Shown here: piece after piece, positions 1 to 8,263 of the stretch | Layout of the letters: the number at the start of each line of letters is the position of its first letter | Numbering within the stretch: position 1 is the first letter of the stretch | Assembly: GCA_944326945.1 (NCBI GenBank) | Contig: CALVFY010000001.1 | Coordinates: 62,001 to 126,000, forward strand | DNA length: 64,000 nt | From: an uncultured Rikenellaceae bacterium | GTDB taxonomy: Bacteria > Bacteroidota > Bacteroidia > Bacteroidales > Rikenellaceae | Direction of reading: 5' to 3' | Translations under genes and position numbers: made by a program | The notes under the pieces: generated by a model | Told to the model about the DNA's origin: nothing | Seen by the model: the letters and a program-made list of their open reading frames with translations, nothing else | Database searches by the model: none

Positions 1-1
1 C

Positions 2-385
2 GGAGATTGGAAGGCATTGCATGAACAAGCTACCTCGGATATTGTGGTGGCGCATTCCTGGTTTCGTTCGCTCAGCGGGCTCGATTATGCGTCGGGCTTC
101 GATGCGGAACGAATATTACATGAGTATGAGGTGGCGCTCAATACCGTGATTCTTTCCGAACAGGAGGAGCTGATGGAACCTTTAAGACAGGCAATACGGC
201 AAGTCCTGGGGGTGGAGGCATCTTCTCTTCAGGTGGTGAATCGACCGCCGACCCGTTCCAAACCGCTGTATATGAAAGTATGGGAGGCCAGAAAAGCGGA
301 TGGACTCGATTATGATCCGGACGATCCTCTGCAACAACTCTTCGTAGCACAGATCACTAAATATGCATTACGTAATATAGACTGA
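2..385 (+). CDS. Phage portal-like protein, C-terminal part (truncated by window edge)
   Basis: The reading frame is open to the left edge of the window, with GDWKA before the TTG at 17, so this is the 3' end of a longer gene and not a complete small gene. The visible 127 residues have the pattern I associate with the C-terminal part of portal proteins in Bacteroidota phages: SDIVVAHSWFRSLSGL (bind/hinge-like), then a helix ending in LNTVILSEQEEL, then VVNRPP. The next gene starts 2 nt after the stop codon, as in tightly packed phage head modules. The family call rests on motif memory only; it could be another phage-derived or hypothetical protein. Confidence 0.4.
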   Translation, partial: GDWKALHEQATSDIVVAHSWFRSLSGLDYASGFDAERILHEYEVALNTVILSEQEELMEPLRQAIRQVLGVEASSLQVVNRPPTRSKPLYMKVWEARKADGLDYDPDDPLQQLFVAQITKYALRNID

Positions 386-386
386 G

Positions 387-854
387 ATGGGAAATTTATT
401 GGTGACACCGGGTGAAGTGGTCCAGATCGCTTTTCGGGGAGCGGAATCGGTTGATCCGAATTTGATCGGGGAGGCGATGATCGTGACGGCTCAGTATAAG
501 TTTATTCGTCCGGTGTTGGGCAAACTGTATGAGGCTTTGTCAGAAGGTAAGTACACTCAATTACTGGATGAATATATCAAGCCTCCGCTGGCTCATTATG
601 TCAAATGGTTGCTATTGCCTCGACTGAGTGTTCAATGCGGTACGATCGGGTTAGTCCAATTTAAAGGGGATAATTTTTCGGCCGCCGATGGCAAGGGGGT
701 GACACGATTGGCTAAACAGGTGCGTAGTGATGCCCAAGTATTGATGAAACGGGCTGTGGAACGAATTGAATCATCTTTGGAGGAATTCCCGGAGTATGAG
801 CCGGAACAGAATGTCTTGAACCGGATTGCCTTGATCGGGGATTGGGTGGTATAA
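387..854 (+). CDS. Hypothetical phage-type protein (possible head-tail adaptor, DUF6712-like)
   Basis: A 155-residue soluble protein with no signal peptide or membrane segment. It follows the portal-like gene after 2 nt. The N-terminus (LVTPGEVVQIAF) and the helical segments resemble the small DUF6712-type proteins found next to capsid or portal genes in Bacteroidales prophages. That resemblance is from memory and is not strong. The stop codon lies inside a long bidirectional terminator hairpin, and the next gene is an ordinary housekeeping gene on the other strand. This therefore looks like the right-hand end of an integrated phage or remnant. No integrase or attachment repeat is visible. 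Confidence 0.35.
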   Translation: MGNLLVTPGEVVQIAFRGAESVDPNLIGEAMIVTAQYKFIRPVLGKLYEALSEGKYTQLLDEYIKPPLAHYVKWLLLPRLSVQCGTIGLVQFKGDNFSAADGKGVTRLAKQVRSDAQVLMKRAVERIESSLEEFPEYEPEQNVLNRIALIGDWVV

Positions 855-892
855 ATAAACAAGCTCTCTGAAGTCAGAGAGCTTGTTTATTT
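853..892. terminator. Bidirectional terminator, 19-bp perfect stem
   Basis: Two perfectly complementary 19-nt arms (853-871 and 874-892) separated by 2 nt. The AT-rich outer ends supply a T-run in both directions. The hairpin overlaps the stop codons of both convergent genes (stop at 852-854 on + and 891-893 on -), so it ends both transcripts. Confidence 0.85.
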
Positions 893-1499
893 ATACATTT
901 TTCTTACGGGATTGGTTGAAGCAATGACGACAAATGGGTTCGTAGCTCTCTTTTTCGCCCAACATCACTAATTTATTATCCGATGCCAGACGATGTGAAT
1001 GGTGTGCCAAATTGCCACATCGTACACAGATGGCATGTACTTTCGTTACGTATTCCGCCGTAGCCATCAATTGAGGCATCGGACCGAAAGGATTCCCTTG
1101 AAAATCCATGTCAAGGCCCGCCACGATAACCCTTACTCCATTGTCGGCCAACTGTTTGCATACCTGTACAATGCTCGAATCGAAAAATTGAGCTTCGTCG
1201 ATACCTATCACGTCGACGTCGGAAGCAAGCAGTAATATATTGCCCGGAGAATCTACCGGGGTGGAACGAATGGCATTCGCATCATGAGAAACCACATCTT
1301 CGGCTGAATAACGGGTATCCATTTGGGGTTTGAATATTTCTACTTTTTGATTGGCGAATTTGGCTCGTTTTAATCGGCGGATCAACTCTTCGGTTTTTCC
1401 CGAAAACATGGAGCCACATATGACTTCGATCCAACCTGCCCGGCTGGCATTTTCCAAAAACATAGCTTTGTCGATTTTAATGGAAACAAAGATAGGCAT
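891..1499 (-). CDS. tdk: Thymidine kinase (type II)
   Basis: Phosphorylates thymidine to dTMP with ATP in the salvage pathway. The Walker A loop is [10 protein letters not shown], the DEAQFF segment supplies the Walker B/catalytic glutamate, and the lasso region carries a structural zinc site formed by CVRCG and CRHC. Length (about 190-200 aa) fits the family. The frame extends to a TTG at 1517, but ATG codons at 1499 and 1463 are better starts; the 1463 start (MFLENAS) is closest to the usual Bacteroidales N-terminus. Upstream lie two short RNA units transcribed in the same direction, the nearer of which ends about 70 nt before the start codon. No clear separate tdk promoter is visible. Confidence 0.93.
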   Translation of the reverse strand: MPIFVSIKIDKAMFLENASRAGWIEVICGSMFSGKTEELIRRLKRAKFANQKVEIFKPQMDTRYSAEDVVSHDANAIRSTPVDSPGNILLLASDVDVIGIDEAQFFDSSIVQVCKQLADNGVRVIVAGLDMDFQGNPFGPMPQLMATAEYVTKVHAICVRCGNLAHHSHRLASDNKLVMLGEKESYEPICRHCFNQSRKKNV

Positions 1500-1567
1500 C
1501 CCCTGCAGAATGGACAAGCAAGGTTGAAAGATTGTGGATAACTCATCGGAGATGCAGTCTGAAAGGC

Positions 1568-1659
1568 AAAAAAATAAGGAAATCCTGAGTGGCAGAACGC
1601 CTGACCCCTGATTTCCTCTACTAACCTAAAACTACTAACCTAAAATGAACCTTAAAACT
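1568..1659 (-). ncRNA. Short RNA unit, copy A (three-copy family)
   Basis: Predicted transcript of about 92 nt, read leftwards. Its promoter is complete: on the minus strand TATCTTTG at 1666-1673 and TTTG at 1694-1697, 20 nt apart. The RNA contains TTTTAGGTTAGTAG twice in tandem, then a hairpin with the apical sequence GGCGUUCUGCC (GGC/GCC stem, GUUCU loop). It ends in an outer stem (AGGAAAUC with GAUUUCCU) followed by a U-rich run at 1568-1574. Copies B and C share the same layout. The transcript could be a free sRNA or a leader of tdk with a terminator. Confidence 0.7.
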
Positions 1660-1665
1660 TCACTG

Positions 1666-1697
1666 CAAAGATAAGGTAAGTTTGGATATTATGCAAA
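1666..1697 (-). promoter_or_regulatory. Promoter of RNA unit A
   Basis: Bacteroidota housekeeping promoter on the minus strand: -33 TTTG at 1694-1697, 20-nt spacer, -7 TATCTTTG at 1666-1673. Transcription should start near 1659-1662. Confidence 0.75.
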
Positions 1698-1793
1698 TTT
1701 TTCAAGAAATTTTTAAAGATATTTAATATCTTGAAGTTTTTGTCGGACCTGAGGTCTGGAAAAAGACGTTGGTGGGGACAAAAAGGTATAGTA

Positions 1794-1889
1794 TAAAAAC
1801 AAAGCAAGGAAATGCGGAGTGGCAGAACGCCTCTTCTCCGATTTCCTCTACTAACCTAAAACTACTAACCTGAAATGAACCTTAAAACT
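1794..1889 (-). ncRNA. Short RNA unit, copy B (three-copy family)
   Basis: Second copy, in tandem with copy A and in the same orientation. The 5' half (the two TTTTAGGTTAGTAG-type repeats, one with a C for T change) is nearly identical. In the terminator stem, copy B has CGGAG facing CUCCG where copies A and C have other bases, while the apical GGCGUUCUGCC is unchanged, so pairing rather than sequence is kept. The 3' end runs into U-rich sequence at 1794-1803. Confidence 0.7.
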
Positions 1890-1895
1890 TCGTTG

Positions 1896-1927
1896 CAAAG
1901 ATAAGGTCGATTTTTGGCATTTCCAAA
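1896..1927 (-). promoter_or_regulatory. Promoter of RNA unit B
   Basis: Minus-strand TTTG at 1924-1927, 20-nt spacer, TATCTTTG at 1896-1903. Same geometry as the promoters of copies A and C although the spacer sequences differ. Confidence 0.75.
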
Positions 1928-2029
1928 TTTTTCTTAAAAAAATATTAAATATTTTGAAAAATTACTCCGTAATGGCGTCTCAGGAATGGAAAAACTACTT
2001 TTAATGATGTTTTTATAGAAAGTAATAGC

Positions 2030-2037
2030 TACCTTTA
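2030..2037 (+). promoter_or_regulatory. Probable -7 box for esterase gene
   Basis: TACCTTTA matches TAnnTTTG at 7 of 8 positions and lies 48 nt before the ATG at 2085. No good TTTG is seen 20 nt upstream, so the assignment is tentative. Confidence 0.4.
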
Positions 2038-2084
2038 CAAGGCTTTAACGATTTGTGGTGGAATCCAACTTAAAAAATAATAAC

Positions 2085-2912
2085 ATGAAACGAATCTTAT
2101 GTATGTTGGCGGTGCTTTTATTGACGGGTACCGCTCTGTTTGCTCAACGGGTTGATACGGTGATGGTGAAAAGCGCTGCAATGAAAACTGCGTTTAAATG
2201 TGTGGTTGTGTTGCCGGCCGGGTATGAGCAGAATACACAACAACGTTATCCGGTGGTTTATCTGTTACATGGTTATGGGGGGCGTTACGATAGCTGGATC
2301 AAGTTGAAACCGGAATTACCTGAAATCGCTTCGCAGCGGGGGATGATTTTTGTCTGCCCCGATGGGAAGAACAGTTGGTATTGGGATAGTCCGGTGAATC
2401 CGTCCAGCCGTTTCGAAACTTATGTGGCGAAGGAGATTCCTGCGTATATAGATAAGGCTTATCGTACAAAAGCCGATCCGAAAGGGAGAGCGATAGCCGG
2501 ATTGAGCATGGGTGGGCATGGCGCACTGTGGTTGGCATTCCGGCATCCCGATGTGTTTGGTGCTTGCGGTTCGATGAGCGGAGGCGTGGATATCCGGCCT
2601 TTCCCGGAGAATTGGTGTATGGCTGAGAGTTTGGGCAGCTATTATGAGAATCCTAAAGTATGGGATGATTATACGGTGATGGGGCAATTGTATCGGGTGA
2701 AGCCGGGTTCGCTGGCCATTATCGTGGATTGCGGAACGGAAGATTTCTTTTATGAAGTGAATCAGGAGCTTCATCGGCAGATGCTCTACCGGAATATCAA
2801 GCATGATTTCATTACGAGACCCGGTGCTCACAATTCGAAGTATTGGAAAAAGACTGTAATATATCAATTACTTTTCTTTGACGATTTCTTCAAGGGCGGT
2901 AAGGCTCTGTAA
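2085..2912 (+). CDS. Secreted esterase, CE1/esterase-D-like alpha/beta hydrolase
   Basis: A 275-residue exported serine esterase. A signal peptide (MKRILCMLAVLLLTGTALFA) ends near Gln21; I chose the ATG at 2085 for this reason, although the frame runs back to a GTG at 2055. The oxyanion segment is HGYGG (62-66) and the nucleophile is Ser141 in GLSMGG. The acid is probably in DCGTEDFF and the histidine in PGAHNSKYW. This is the putative-esterase family that includes feruloyl and acetyl esterases; the substrate cannot be read from sequence. It converges on the PL8 lyase gene and shares a terminator with it. Confidence 0.88.
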   Translation: MKRILCMLAVLLLTGTALFAQRVDTVMVKSAAMKTAFKCVVVLPAGYEQNTQQRYPVVYLLHGYGGRYDSWIKLKPELPEIASQRGMIFVCPDGKNSWYWDSPVNPSSRFETYVAKEIPAYIDKAYRTKADPKGRAIAGLSMGGHGALWLAFRHPDVFGACGSMSGGVDIRPFPENWCMAESLGSYYENPKVWDDYTVMGQLYRVKPGSLAIIVDCGTEDFFYEVNQELHRQMLYRNIKHDFITRPGAHNSKYWKKTVIYQLLFFDDFFKGGKAL

Positions 2913-2929
2913 CAATCATAAATAATAGG

Positions 2930-2973
2930 TCCGAAAAAAGGGTGCTCAAACAACAGGGCACCCTTTTTTCGGA
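2930..2973. terminator. Bidirectional terminator between esterase and PL8 genes
   Basis: 16-bp perfect stem (2930-2945 with 2958-2973) around a 12-nt loop. A-rich and T-rich stretches within the arms give U-runs on either strand. It lies between convergent stop codons at 2912 and 3013. Confidence 0.85.
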
Positions 2974-3012
2974 TGAGAACGACTTGTCGGAAATTGTTTT
3001 TCCTGTTTCAGA

Positions 3013-5043
3013 TTAGAAGGAAAGGTCTTGATTCAGATTGAGTGTTTCCGTCAGTCGTTTGTCCGTGGAGGGATCGAAACGGGTGACATGAAGTGTTGTG
3101 CCCTTGTGTTTGATGAGCAGCAGAGCGGGTTTGGTGAATTGGACGGAACGTTTGCCCCATGGCAGGGCAATCCGGCAGGGAGTGTAGGCAATGATCTGAA
3201 GTTGATCGCAAGTCCGGTTCCATACGGCTTGGGCATTCCGATCGTTGCACAGAATGCGGAAAGAGTTTATGCGAGCCGGAGAGACCTCCGTAGGTCCGGT
3301 GCCTGGTAGGATGAGATAGTGGAACGATCCGTTGGTGAAAGTGTGTCCTAAATCGAGTGCCAGCGAGAAGAGACGAGCCGAAACGGTATCCTGTGGCATG
3401 GATTGGTTGATACTGTACCAGGTGTTGCGTCGTTCTCCCGAAAAAACGATTGCTTCCCGATCGCCGGGCAGACAATAGGTGATCGAGTCATGCCACACGG
3501 TACGGTATTTTCCTCGGACTTCGGTTTCGGCCAACGGTTGCCCGTCAGTCAGAACAGCTCCCCGGGCGTAGCATTGATTGAGGGTTTGGTAGACTGGATG
3601 ACGGGTTTCGAAATCCATCCCAGAGACCAGGCACACGATTCCATTCTCCCCAAGGAACCATCCCCGACGTGCCGCGACACTATCCATATGGTAGTCGAAT
3701 GCAAAGCATCCGCTCAGACTGTCGCTTACGCCGTAGACAAAAGGCGTATTGCCCCAGGTTCCGATTCTCCATTTGAAGACGGGAAGAGGATTTCCGCTGT
3801 GGGTGTTGAGCGATCCGGGGAGCATTTCCCAATCCCAAAGAGGAAATATTCCCTCGTATTCGTCTCCGTGACGCGAGATGAATTGAGTCCCTTTGCTCAG
3901 ATAGTATCCCTTGAGGTTCTCTCTGTTGCCGGATTCGGTGCCGGCGATGCGGTCCGATACGCCCTTGATGCTGAAGAAAAATCCGGGCGTCTGTTGTACC
4001 ATCAGGTCGATACGAGGAAAGTAGCGATTGCCGACCAGCGGAGATGGACGACATCCGGTTTCGAGTTGGATAATAAATTCGTCGTATTCGGCAGCTCGTG
4101 ACGGATCGGCTTCCCTCATCAGACGGCAAGCGGTTAACAGATCACCTGTTTTCTCCTCCTGCCGGCTGATTTCGCGGCCCATGGCGGTGTATTCCAGCAG
4201 ACGGCCGCGAGTACACCATTGTTGTCCGTCGAGCAGGTAGTGGGAGAGAATACGGATTTTCTCTTCGGGCAGGGCGTAACGGGTTCCGGAGGCCGAGTAG
4301 ACGATCTGTGCGGCCGAGAGACTGAAATGCTTGCCATAGCCGAAGGCATAAGATTGGGCGTCGTGTTGGTGAAAACTGAAATCGGGTTGAATTCCCTCTC
4401 CGGTGGTGATGACGATCTCTCCGGCCGCCGTACGGTAGGCGCGTTCCAGTCCGGCACTATCGTCCGTAAGGGCCGAGGCATAAATGTGAATTGTGGTGAG
4501 CCACAACAGATTCTGTCCGGTAGCTTTCGTGTGGAAATAATAGGCATCGGGACGTACGCCGGGCAACATTCGTTCTTTGCACGAGGCGATCACTTCCTGA
4601 GGCAGTTCCTCGCGCATGAGGATGAATACCTTGCCCATTTCATAGGGAACTCCCATATAGTTCCACCAACGGTTGACGCATTCTACGGTATGATGCAGCC
4701 AGTAGTCGATGCCTTTCAGAATATAGCCGCGTATGCGGGAAGAGTTGTAATAGGGCGAATCGGGCAGACGGTATTGGCAAGCCAGTTCCGTGAGACGTCG
4801 CCAGTGGATGCCCGGATGCCAGAGAGCCCGGTCCTGATTGGTGTAATCCAGATCGGTGAACAGACCTTGTTGGGGATCGAATGCGGCGATAACTTCATCG
4901 ACCGAGCATGCAGGACGAGGTGTGTGATAAAGTGTAATTTCGTAAAGTTTTTCACGGATTTTTTCAAAATTGTCCGCTGTTGCGAAACCGGAACAGGCAG
5001 ACGATATGAACAGTATGGAAAACAGCAGTCGTAAGGTTCTCAT
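3013..5043 (-). CDS. Polysaccharide lyase family 8 (hyaluronate/chondroitin/xanthan lyase type)
   Basis: A 676-residue exported lyase that should cleave uronic-acid-containing polymers by beta-elimination. An N-terminal signal peptide precedes the alpha/alpha-toroid domain. The catalytic set of PL8 is visible: Asn178 in GQNLLW, His227 and Tyr236 in the HQHDAQSYAFGYG segment (nine residues apart, as in known PL8 enzymes), and a downstream Arg in RGRLLEYTAMGR. A later EN pair in SGNRENLKGYY matches the conserved C-terminal contact. The start is the ATG at 5043; the frame extends to 5103 but that part is not signal-like. It lies 79 nt downstream of an alpha/beta hydrolase gene on the same strand. 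Substrate (chondroitin, hyaluronan or xanthan-like) is undetermined. Confidence 0.88.
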   Translation of the reverse strand: MRTLRLLFSILFISSACSGFATADNFEKIREKLYEITLYHTPRPACSVDEVIAAFDPQQGLFTDLDYTNQDRALWHPGIHWRRLTELACQYRLPDSPYYNSSRIRGYILKGIDYWLHHTVECVNRWWNYMGVPYEMGKVFILMREELPQEVIASCKERMLPGVRPDAYYFHTKATGQNLLWLTTIHIYASALTDDSAGLERAYRTAAGEIVITTGEGIQPDFSFHQHDAQSYAFGYGKHFSLSAAQIVYSASGTRYALPEEKIRILSHYLLDGQQWCTRGRLLEYTAMGREISRQEEKTGDLLTACRLMREADPSRAAEYDEFIIQLETGCRPSPLVGNRYFPRIDLMVQQTPGFFFSIKGVSDRIAGTESGNRENLKGYYLSKGTQFISRHGDEYEGIFPLWDWEMLPGSLNTHSGNPLPVFKWRIGTWGNTPFVYGVSDSLSGCFAFDYHMDSVAARRGWFLGENGIVCLVSGMDFETRHPVYQTLNQCYARGAVLTDGQPLAETEVRGKYRTVWHDSITYCLPGDREAIVFSGERRNTWYSINQSMPQDTVSARLFSLALDLGHTFTNGSFHYLILPGTGPTEVSPARINSFRILCNDRNAQAVWNRTCDQLQIIAYTPCRIALPWGKRSVQFTKPALLLIKHKGTTLHVTRFDPSTDKRLTETLNLNQDLSF

Positions 5044-5122
5044 AATTCGAGGGAATGTTAGTTTTTCTTTGGTGTAAAGATACGGAAAAAACGAAAGACT
5101 CAAATTATGGAAATATGACGGA

Positions 5123-6274
5123 TTACCGTTGTGGTTTCAGAAAATATTCAAAAAACAGATAGATTATTTGATTTGATTCTGCGTTCGGGGCATGCAAGGG
5201 ACGATTGGTCATGGCTACTCGGTTGGAATAGCCTAAAAAGGTGTTGATCGCAATGGTGTGATTAAGTGGAATCCAGCGTTCTGCCGGATCGCATGATCCT
5301 CCTGATACGAGAAATGGTCTGGGTGCCATCAATGCGTGTAGTTCGTGCAGGTCGTATCCTTGTTGTATCAGTTGAGGGTAAAGTCCCGAGGCGGGATTAT
5401 CGGGAGAAATATTTCCCCGTTTACGCCATGGCGGTGAAGTATACCCCAAATAGTAAGGTTCCCAGTAGTTTACGGCAGGTTTTGATTCGTCAAAGACGAT
5501 GCCCGGATCGGACCATGCGGCACATGCGAAACGATCATACAGGCAAGAGGCGAACATGGCCCATTTGCCCCCAAAAGAGTGTCCCATGATGCCTATTCTG
5601 TGGGGATCGACTTCCGGCCTGGTTGCCAGGGTATTGAAGGCATTGGCCGCGGCACAGGCCAACATGGAGAGTGGTTCTACCGTGGCATTGTGTATGTCTG
5701 GGTAGAATATGGAATAGGTTTTTTCTTGAGAGGAACGTGTGGTGCCGATTGAAAGCACGATGAATCCTCGTTGGGCGAGTTGTTTTCCGAAATCACGATA
5801 GGGTTTCCCTCCGATTCCGATGGAGGTTTCCGGTTCATAAAATACGGTAATGATTGCAGGGGTGTTTTTATGGCTGCCTATACATGAATATGGAAGTAGT
5901 AGATATCCTTCCGTATCTTCGTTTGGGGCCCAACGAAATCGGACGCGGTGTCGTATATAAGAAGTTTCGTGGACCGTGTCGAGTATCCTCATTTCGTTTT
6001 TTTCTTCGAGAGGGGGCCAATTTCCCATTAACTCCATCCAGCGTCGGCGAATCTCTTTTCTGCGTAATTTCCAGTCTGATTTGTTTTTTACGGGAGTTCC
6101 GTCGTAAAATAAGAGTGGGTTTCGGTATTTTCCGAACAGGTTGGCATATTGGGATGGGGGTGTGAAATAGGGCGCCAATATGGTTTGAATAGAGTCTCTT
6201 CTGCTGTTTTCTGTTTTTCCATAAGCAGAGAGAGTCACGAATAGTGATAATACTATTAAGAAATGATGGTACAT
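5123..6274 (-). CDS. Secreted alpha/beta hydrolase (acetyl xylan esterase/CE15-like)
   Basis: A 383-residue exported hydrolase with a short signal peptide (first 19 residues). Nucleophile Ser233 sits in GHSFGGKWAM, followed by CAAWSDPGIVFDE and a C-terminal histidine in NRPLHAPN, giving a complete catalytic triad. The segment GHSFGGK recalls glucuronoyl esterase-type and S9-like hydrolases; an exact family cannot be fixed. It probably forms a two-gene operon with the PL8 lyase downstream, so it may remove ester groups or process oligosaccharides from the same polymer. A TATCTTTC box lies at 6317-6324, 43 nt before the ATG. Confidence 0.75.
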   Translation of the reverse strand: MYHHFLIVLSLFVTLSAYGKTENSRRDSIQTILAPYFTPPSQYANLFGKYRNPLLFYDGTPVKNKSDWKLRRKEIRRRWMELMGNWPPLEEKNEMRILDTVHETSYIRHRVRFRWAPNEDTEGYLLLPYSCIGSHKNTPAIITVFYEPETSIGIGGKPYRDFGKQLAQRGFIVLSIGTTRSSQEKTYSIFYPDIHNATVEPLSMLACAAANAFNTLATRPEVDPHRIGIMGHSFGGKWAMFASCLYDRFACAAWSDPGIVFDESKPAVNYWEPYYLGYTSPPWRKRGNISPDNPASGLYPQLIQQGYDLHELHALMAPRPFLVSGGSCDPAERWIPLNHTIAINTFLGYSNRVAMTNRPLHAPNAESNQIIYLFFEYFLKPQR

Positions 6275-6374
6275 TTTCCTCGCGCCGATTTAATAATGAC
6301 ATTTTATATGTGTTATGAAAGATAGGTAAAACGAGGAGTCTGTTTTCTTCAAAATGCGTCTATCGATTACGAAA

Positions 6375-6411
6375 ATACGACAAAAGCATCCTTAGGATGC
6401 TTTTGTCGTAT
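6375..6411. terminator. Terminator after SusD-like gene
   Basis: 17-bp perfect stem with a 3-nt loop (arms 6375-6391 and 6395-6411), 9 nt past the stop of the leftward SusD gene. It separates the SusC/SusD pair from the hydrolase-PL8 pair. Confidence 0.85.
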
Positions 6412-6419
6412 GTCTATTG

Positions 6420-8243
6420 TTAATATCCAGGAGTTTGACACATGTCTGGATTCGGATTGGATTCGAATTCTGAAGTGGGAATCGGCATGGCATAATTGGT
6501 GTCTTTCCATACGATGTTCGTTTTTGCAGCTCCCGGTCCGGAGACGGTTTTATAGTAATCGGCCTCTTTTTTCCCTAATCTCAGACGGCGGACGTCTTCC
6601 CACCAACGCATCTCGCCGAAGAATTCGGCCCAGCGTTCGTATAACAGAGGATCGTTGGCCAGGTGATCGTCGGCCGGGGCTTTGGTCCGATCGGAGAGAG
6701 ACGTGTAGTCGACCGGCGAAGGTGAATCGGGGGGATAATTATAGGCGCGACGTTTCACCTTGTTGACATATTCGAGGGCGGTTTGCGGATCGGAATCCTT
6801 CAGCAGTTCGGCATACATCAGGTAGAGATCCGGAAGCCGAATGAAATAGATGTTGTATCCGGCCACGTTACGTGTGGCATCTGCCAGGTGTCCGTCGAGA
6901 TAATTGTATTTGCGCACAGGCCAGCCGTAGAAAGTTTCCGGATCGTTTCCTGTGGTAGGACTCATTTCCCACCATTTGCCGAACTCTACCTGAGCCACTT
7001 TCCGGTAGGCATTTACACCGTCGATAGTCATCTGAACCTCATCCACGAAGGGCTGCAGGGCGCAGACGAACAACCGGGGATCGGGACCGTTTTCCTCGCG
7101 TCCGAGTTGATCGCGATGACGCTGCTGTTGTCGCATGTATTCCTCCGAAAGGTAGTAGCGAATAGAACCGTCGGCCCGAGCTTCCGATTTCAGGACGTTT
7201 TTCGACAGAGGGGTGGGGTCGGTATATCCGAATCGAGCCAGATTTCGGTCGTGCATATATTGGTTGCCGTAAGACATGGCGGTTCGAGTGCTGTCCGGAG
7301 CAATGCAGAATGGCGGATAGTAGAGTGAAAGTGTCGTACCTGTGTTGGGATTTCCATAGGCTGCTCCATTGGTGGGGTCGGCTTTGTTTCCCATTTCGTA
7401 GAACGATTCACTGTTGTATTCGTATTCGTCGTAGCCGTTGAACATCATGCGATAGCGGTCGAATGACTCCAGGGTCTTGCCGCTGTTGAGGATGCAATCT
7501 TCCAGATAGGTTTTGGCTTTGTCGGTCTGGCCGGCGAAGAAACAGGCTTTGGCAAGAAAGGCTTTGGCTGCCCAGATCGTTACCCGATGGTTGTCGGTTT
7601 GGGTAAGCAATCCCACGGCTTTGTCCAGATCGTCGATGATAGCCTGGTAACAGTCGCCGGTTTTTTCTCTGCCGACATACATCTCTTCCAGGGTTTTGGG
7701 AACTTTGCGGATGATCGGAATACCGACTCCATCCATCTGTGGCTGACCGTAGAGGGAGAGCATGTGCCACCAGTAGAATGCCCGGAAAAAGAGACATTCA
7801 CCTTCGTAATTATTCAATTGTTCGGTTTCGGAAGAGGGGGCTGTTTGACGGTAGGTGGCAATCTCCTCCATGGCGGTATTCGAATAATAGACGCCCATGC
7901 TCAGAGCAGTCCAGGGATCGGTGACTTTAGAATTTCCGGCTTTGACCTCACCGGCGAGAATATCCACCCACGATTGGTCTTCGTGGAACTGGAGGTCAAT
8001 GGTGTGGTCCAGGCAATACATGACATAGCCGGCCCAGTAATTGCCCAGAAAGAGCCAGTGATGTTGGGCTCCGTAGACCGAATTGACCAACAGGTCTATA
8101 TGGGCCAATTTGGTGGGGAAGTTGCCCGGAGAGAGCGAATTCGGGTCATTCAGATCGAGAAACGCATCGCCGCAGGCAGACATCAGAAGGGCGCTTCCGC
8201 AGGCTGCGATTGAAAGTCGGAGTTTTTTGAAATATGTTTTCAT
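6420..8243 (-). CDS. SusD/RagB-like outer-membrane lipoprotein
   Basis: 607-residue nutrient-binding lipoprotein that caps a SusC transporter. The lipobox LLMSAC is at the end of the signal peptide, followed by the usual AFLDLNDPNS start of the TPR-rich SusD fold. C-terminal features include RLPDLYLMYAELLKD and RAYNYPPDSP, then ERWAEFFGEMRWWEDVRRLR, all typical of SusD. It follows its SusC partner by 20 nt. No glycosidase is attached to this pair, so the ligand is unknown; a terminator follows directly. Confidence 0.93.
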   Translation of the reverse strand: MKTYFKKLRLSIAACGSALLMSACGDAFLDLNDPNSLSPGNFPTKLAHIDLLVNSVYGAQHHWLFLGNYWAGYVMYCLDHTIDLQFHEDQSWVDILAGEVKAGNSKVTDPWTALSMGVYYSNTAMEEIATYRQTAPSSETEQLNNYEGECLFFRAFYWWHMLSLYGQPQMDGVGIPIIRKVPKTLEEMYVGREKTGDCYQAIIDDLDKAVGLLTQTDNHRVTIWAAKAFLAKACFFAGQTDKAKTYLEDCILNSGKTLESFDRYRMMFNGYDEYEYNSESFYEMGNKADPTNGAAYGNPNTGTTLSLYYPPFCIAPDSTRTAMSYGNQYMHDRNLARFGYTDPTPLSKNVLKSEARADGSIRYYLSEEYMRQQQRHRDQLGREENGPDPRLFVCALQPFVDEVQMTIDGVNAYRKVAQVEFGKWWEMSPTTGNDPETFYGWPVRKYNYLDGHLADATRNVAGYNIYFIRLPDLYLMYAELLKDSDPQTALEYVNKVKRRAYNYPPDSPSPVDYTSLSDRTKAPADDHLANDPLLYERWAEFFGEMRWWEDVRRLRLGKKEADYYKTVSGPGAAKTNIVWKDTNYAMPIPTSEFESNPNPDMCQTPGY

Positions 8244-8263
8244 GGTTATTGGTCTGCTAAGGA

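Noticed and set aside
17-385. Complete small gene starting at TTG 17
   Set aside because: The frame stays open to base 2 with sensible residues, so it is a truncated longer gene.
1568-1927. Tandem repeats at 1.6 and 1.9 kb as a CRISPR array or insertion-sequence ends
   Set aside because: Only two copies, about 230 bp apart, no spacer pattern or transposase; promoter and terminator in each copy fit RNA units.
3403-4101. Rightward ORF of 232 codons inside the PL8 gene
   Set aside because: It lies antisense to a gene with intact catalytic motifs and shows no family features; it is a shadow of codon bias. The same holds for the long antisense ORFs at 23369-24730 and 54373-56622.
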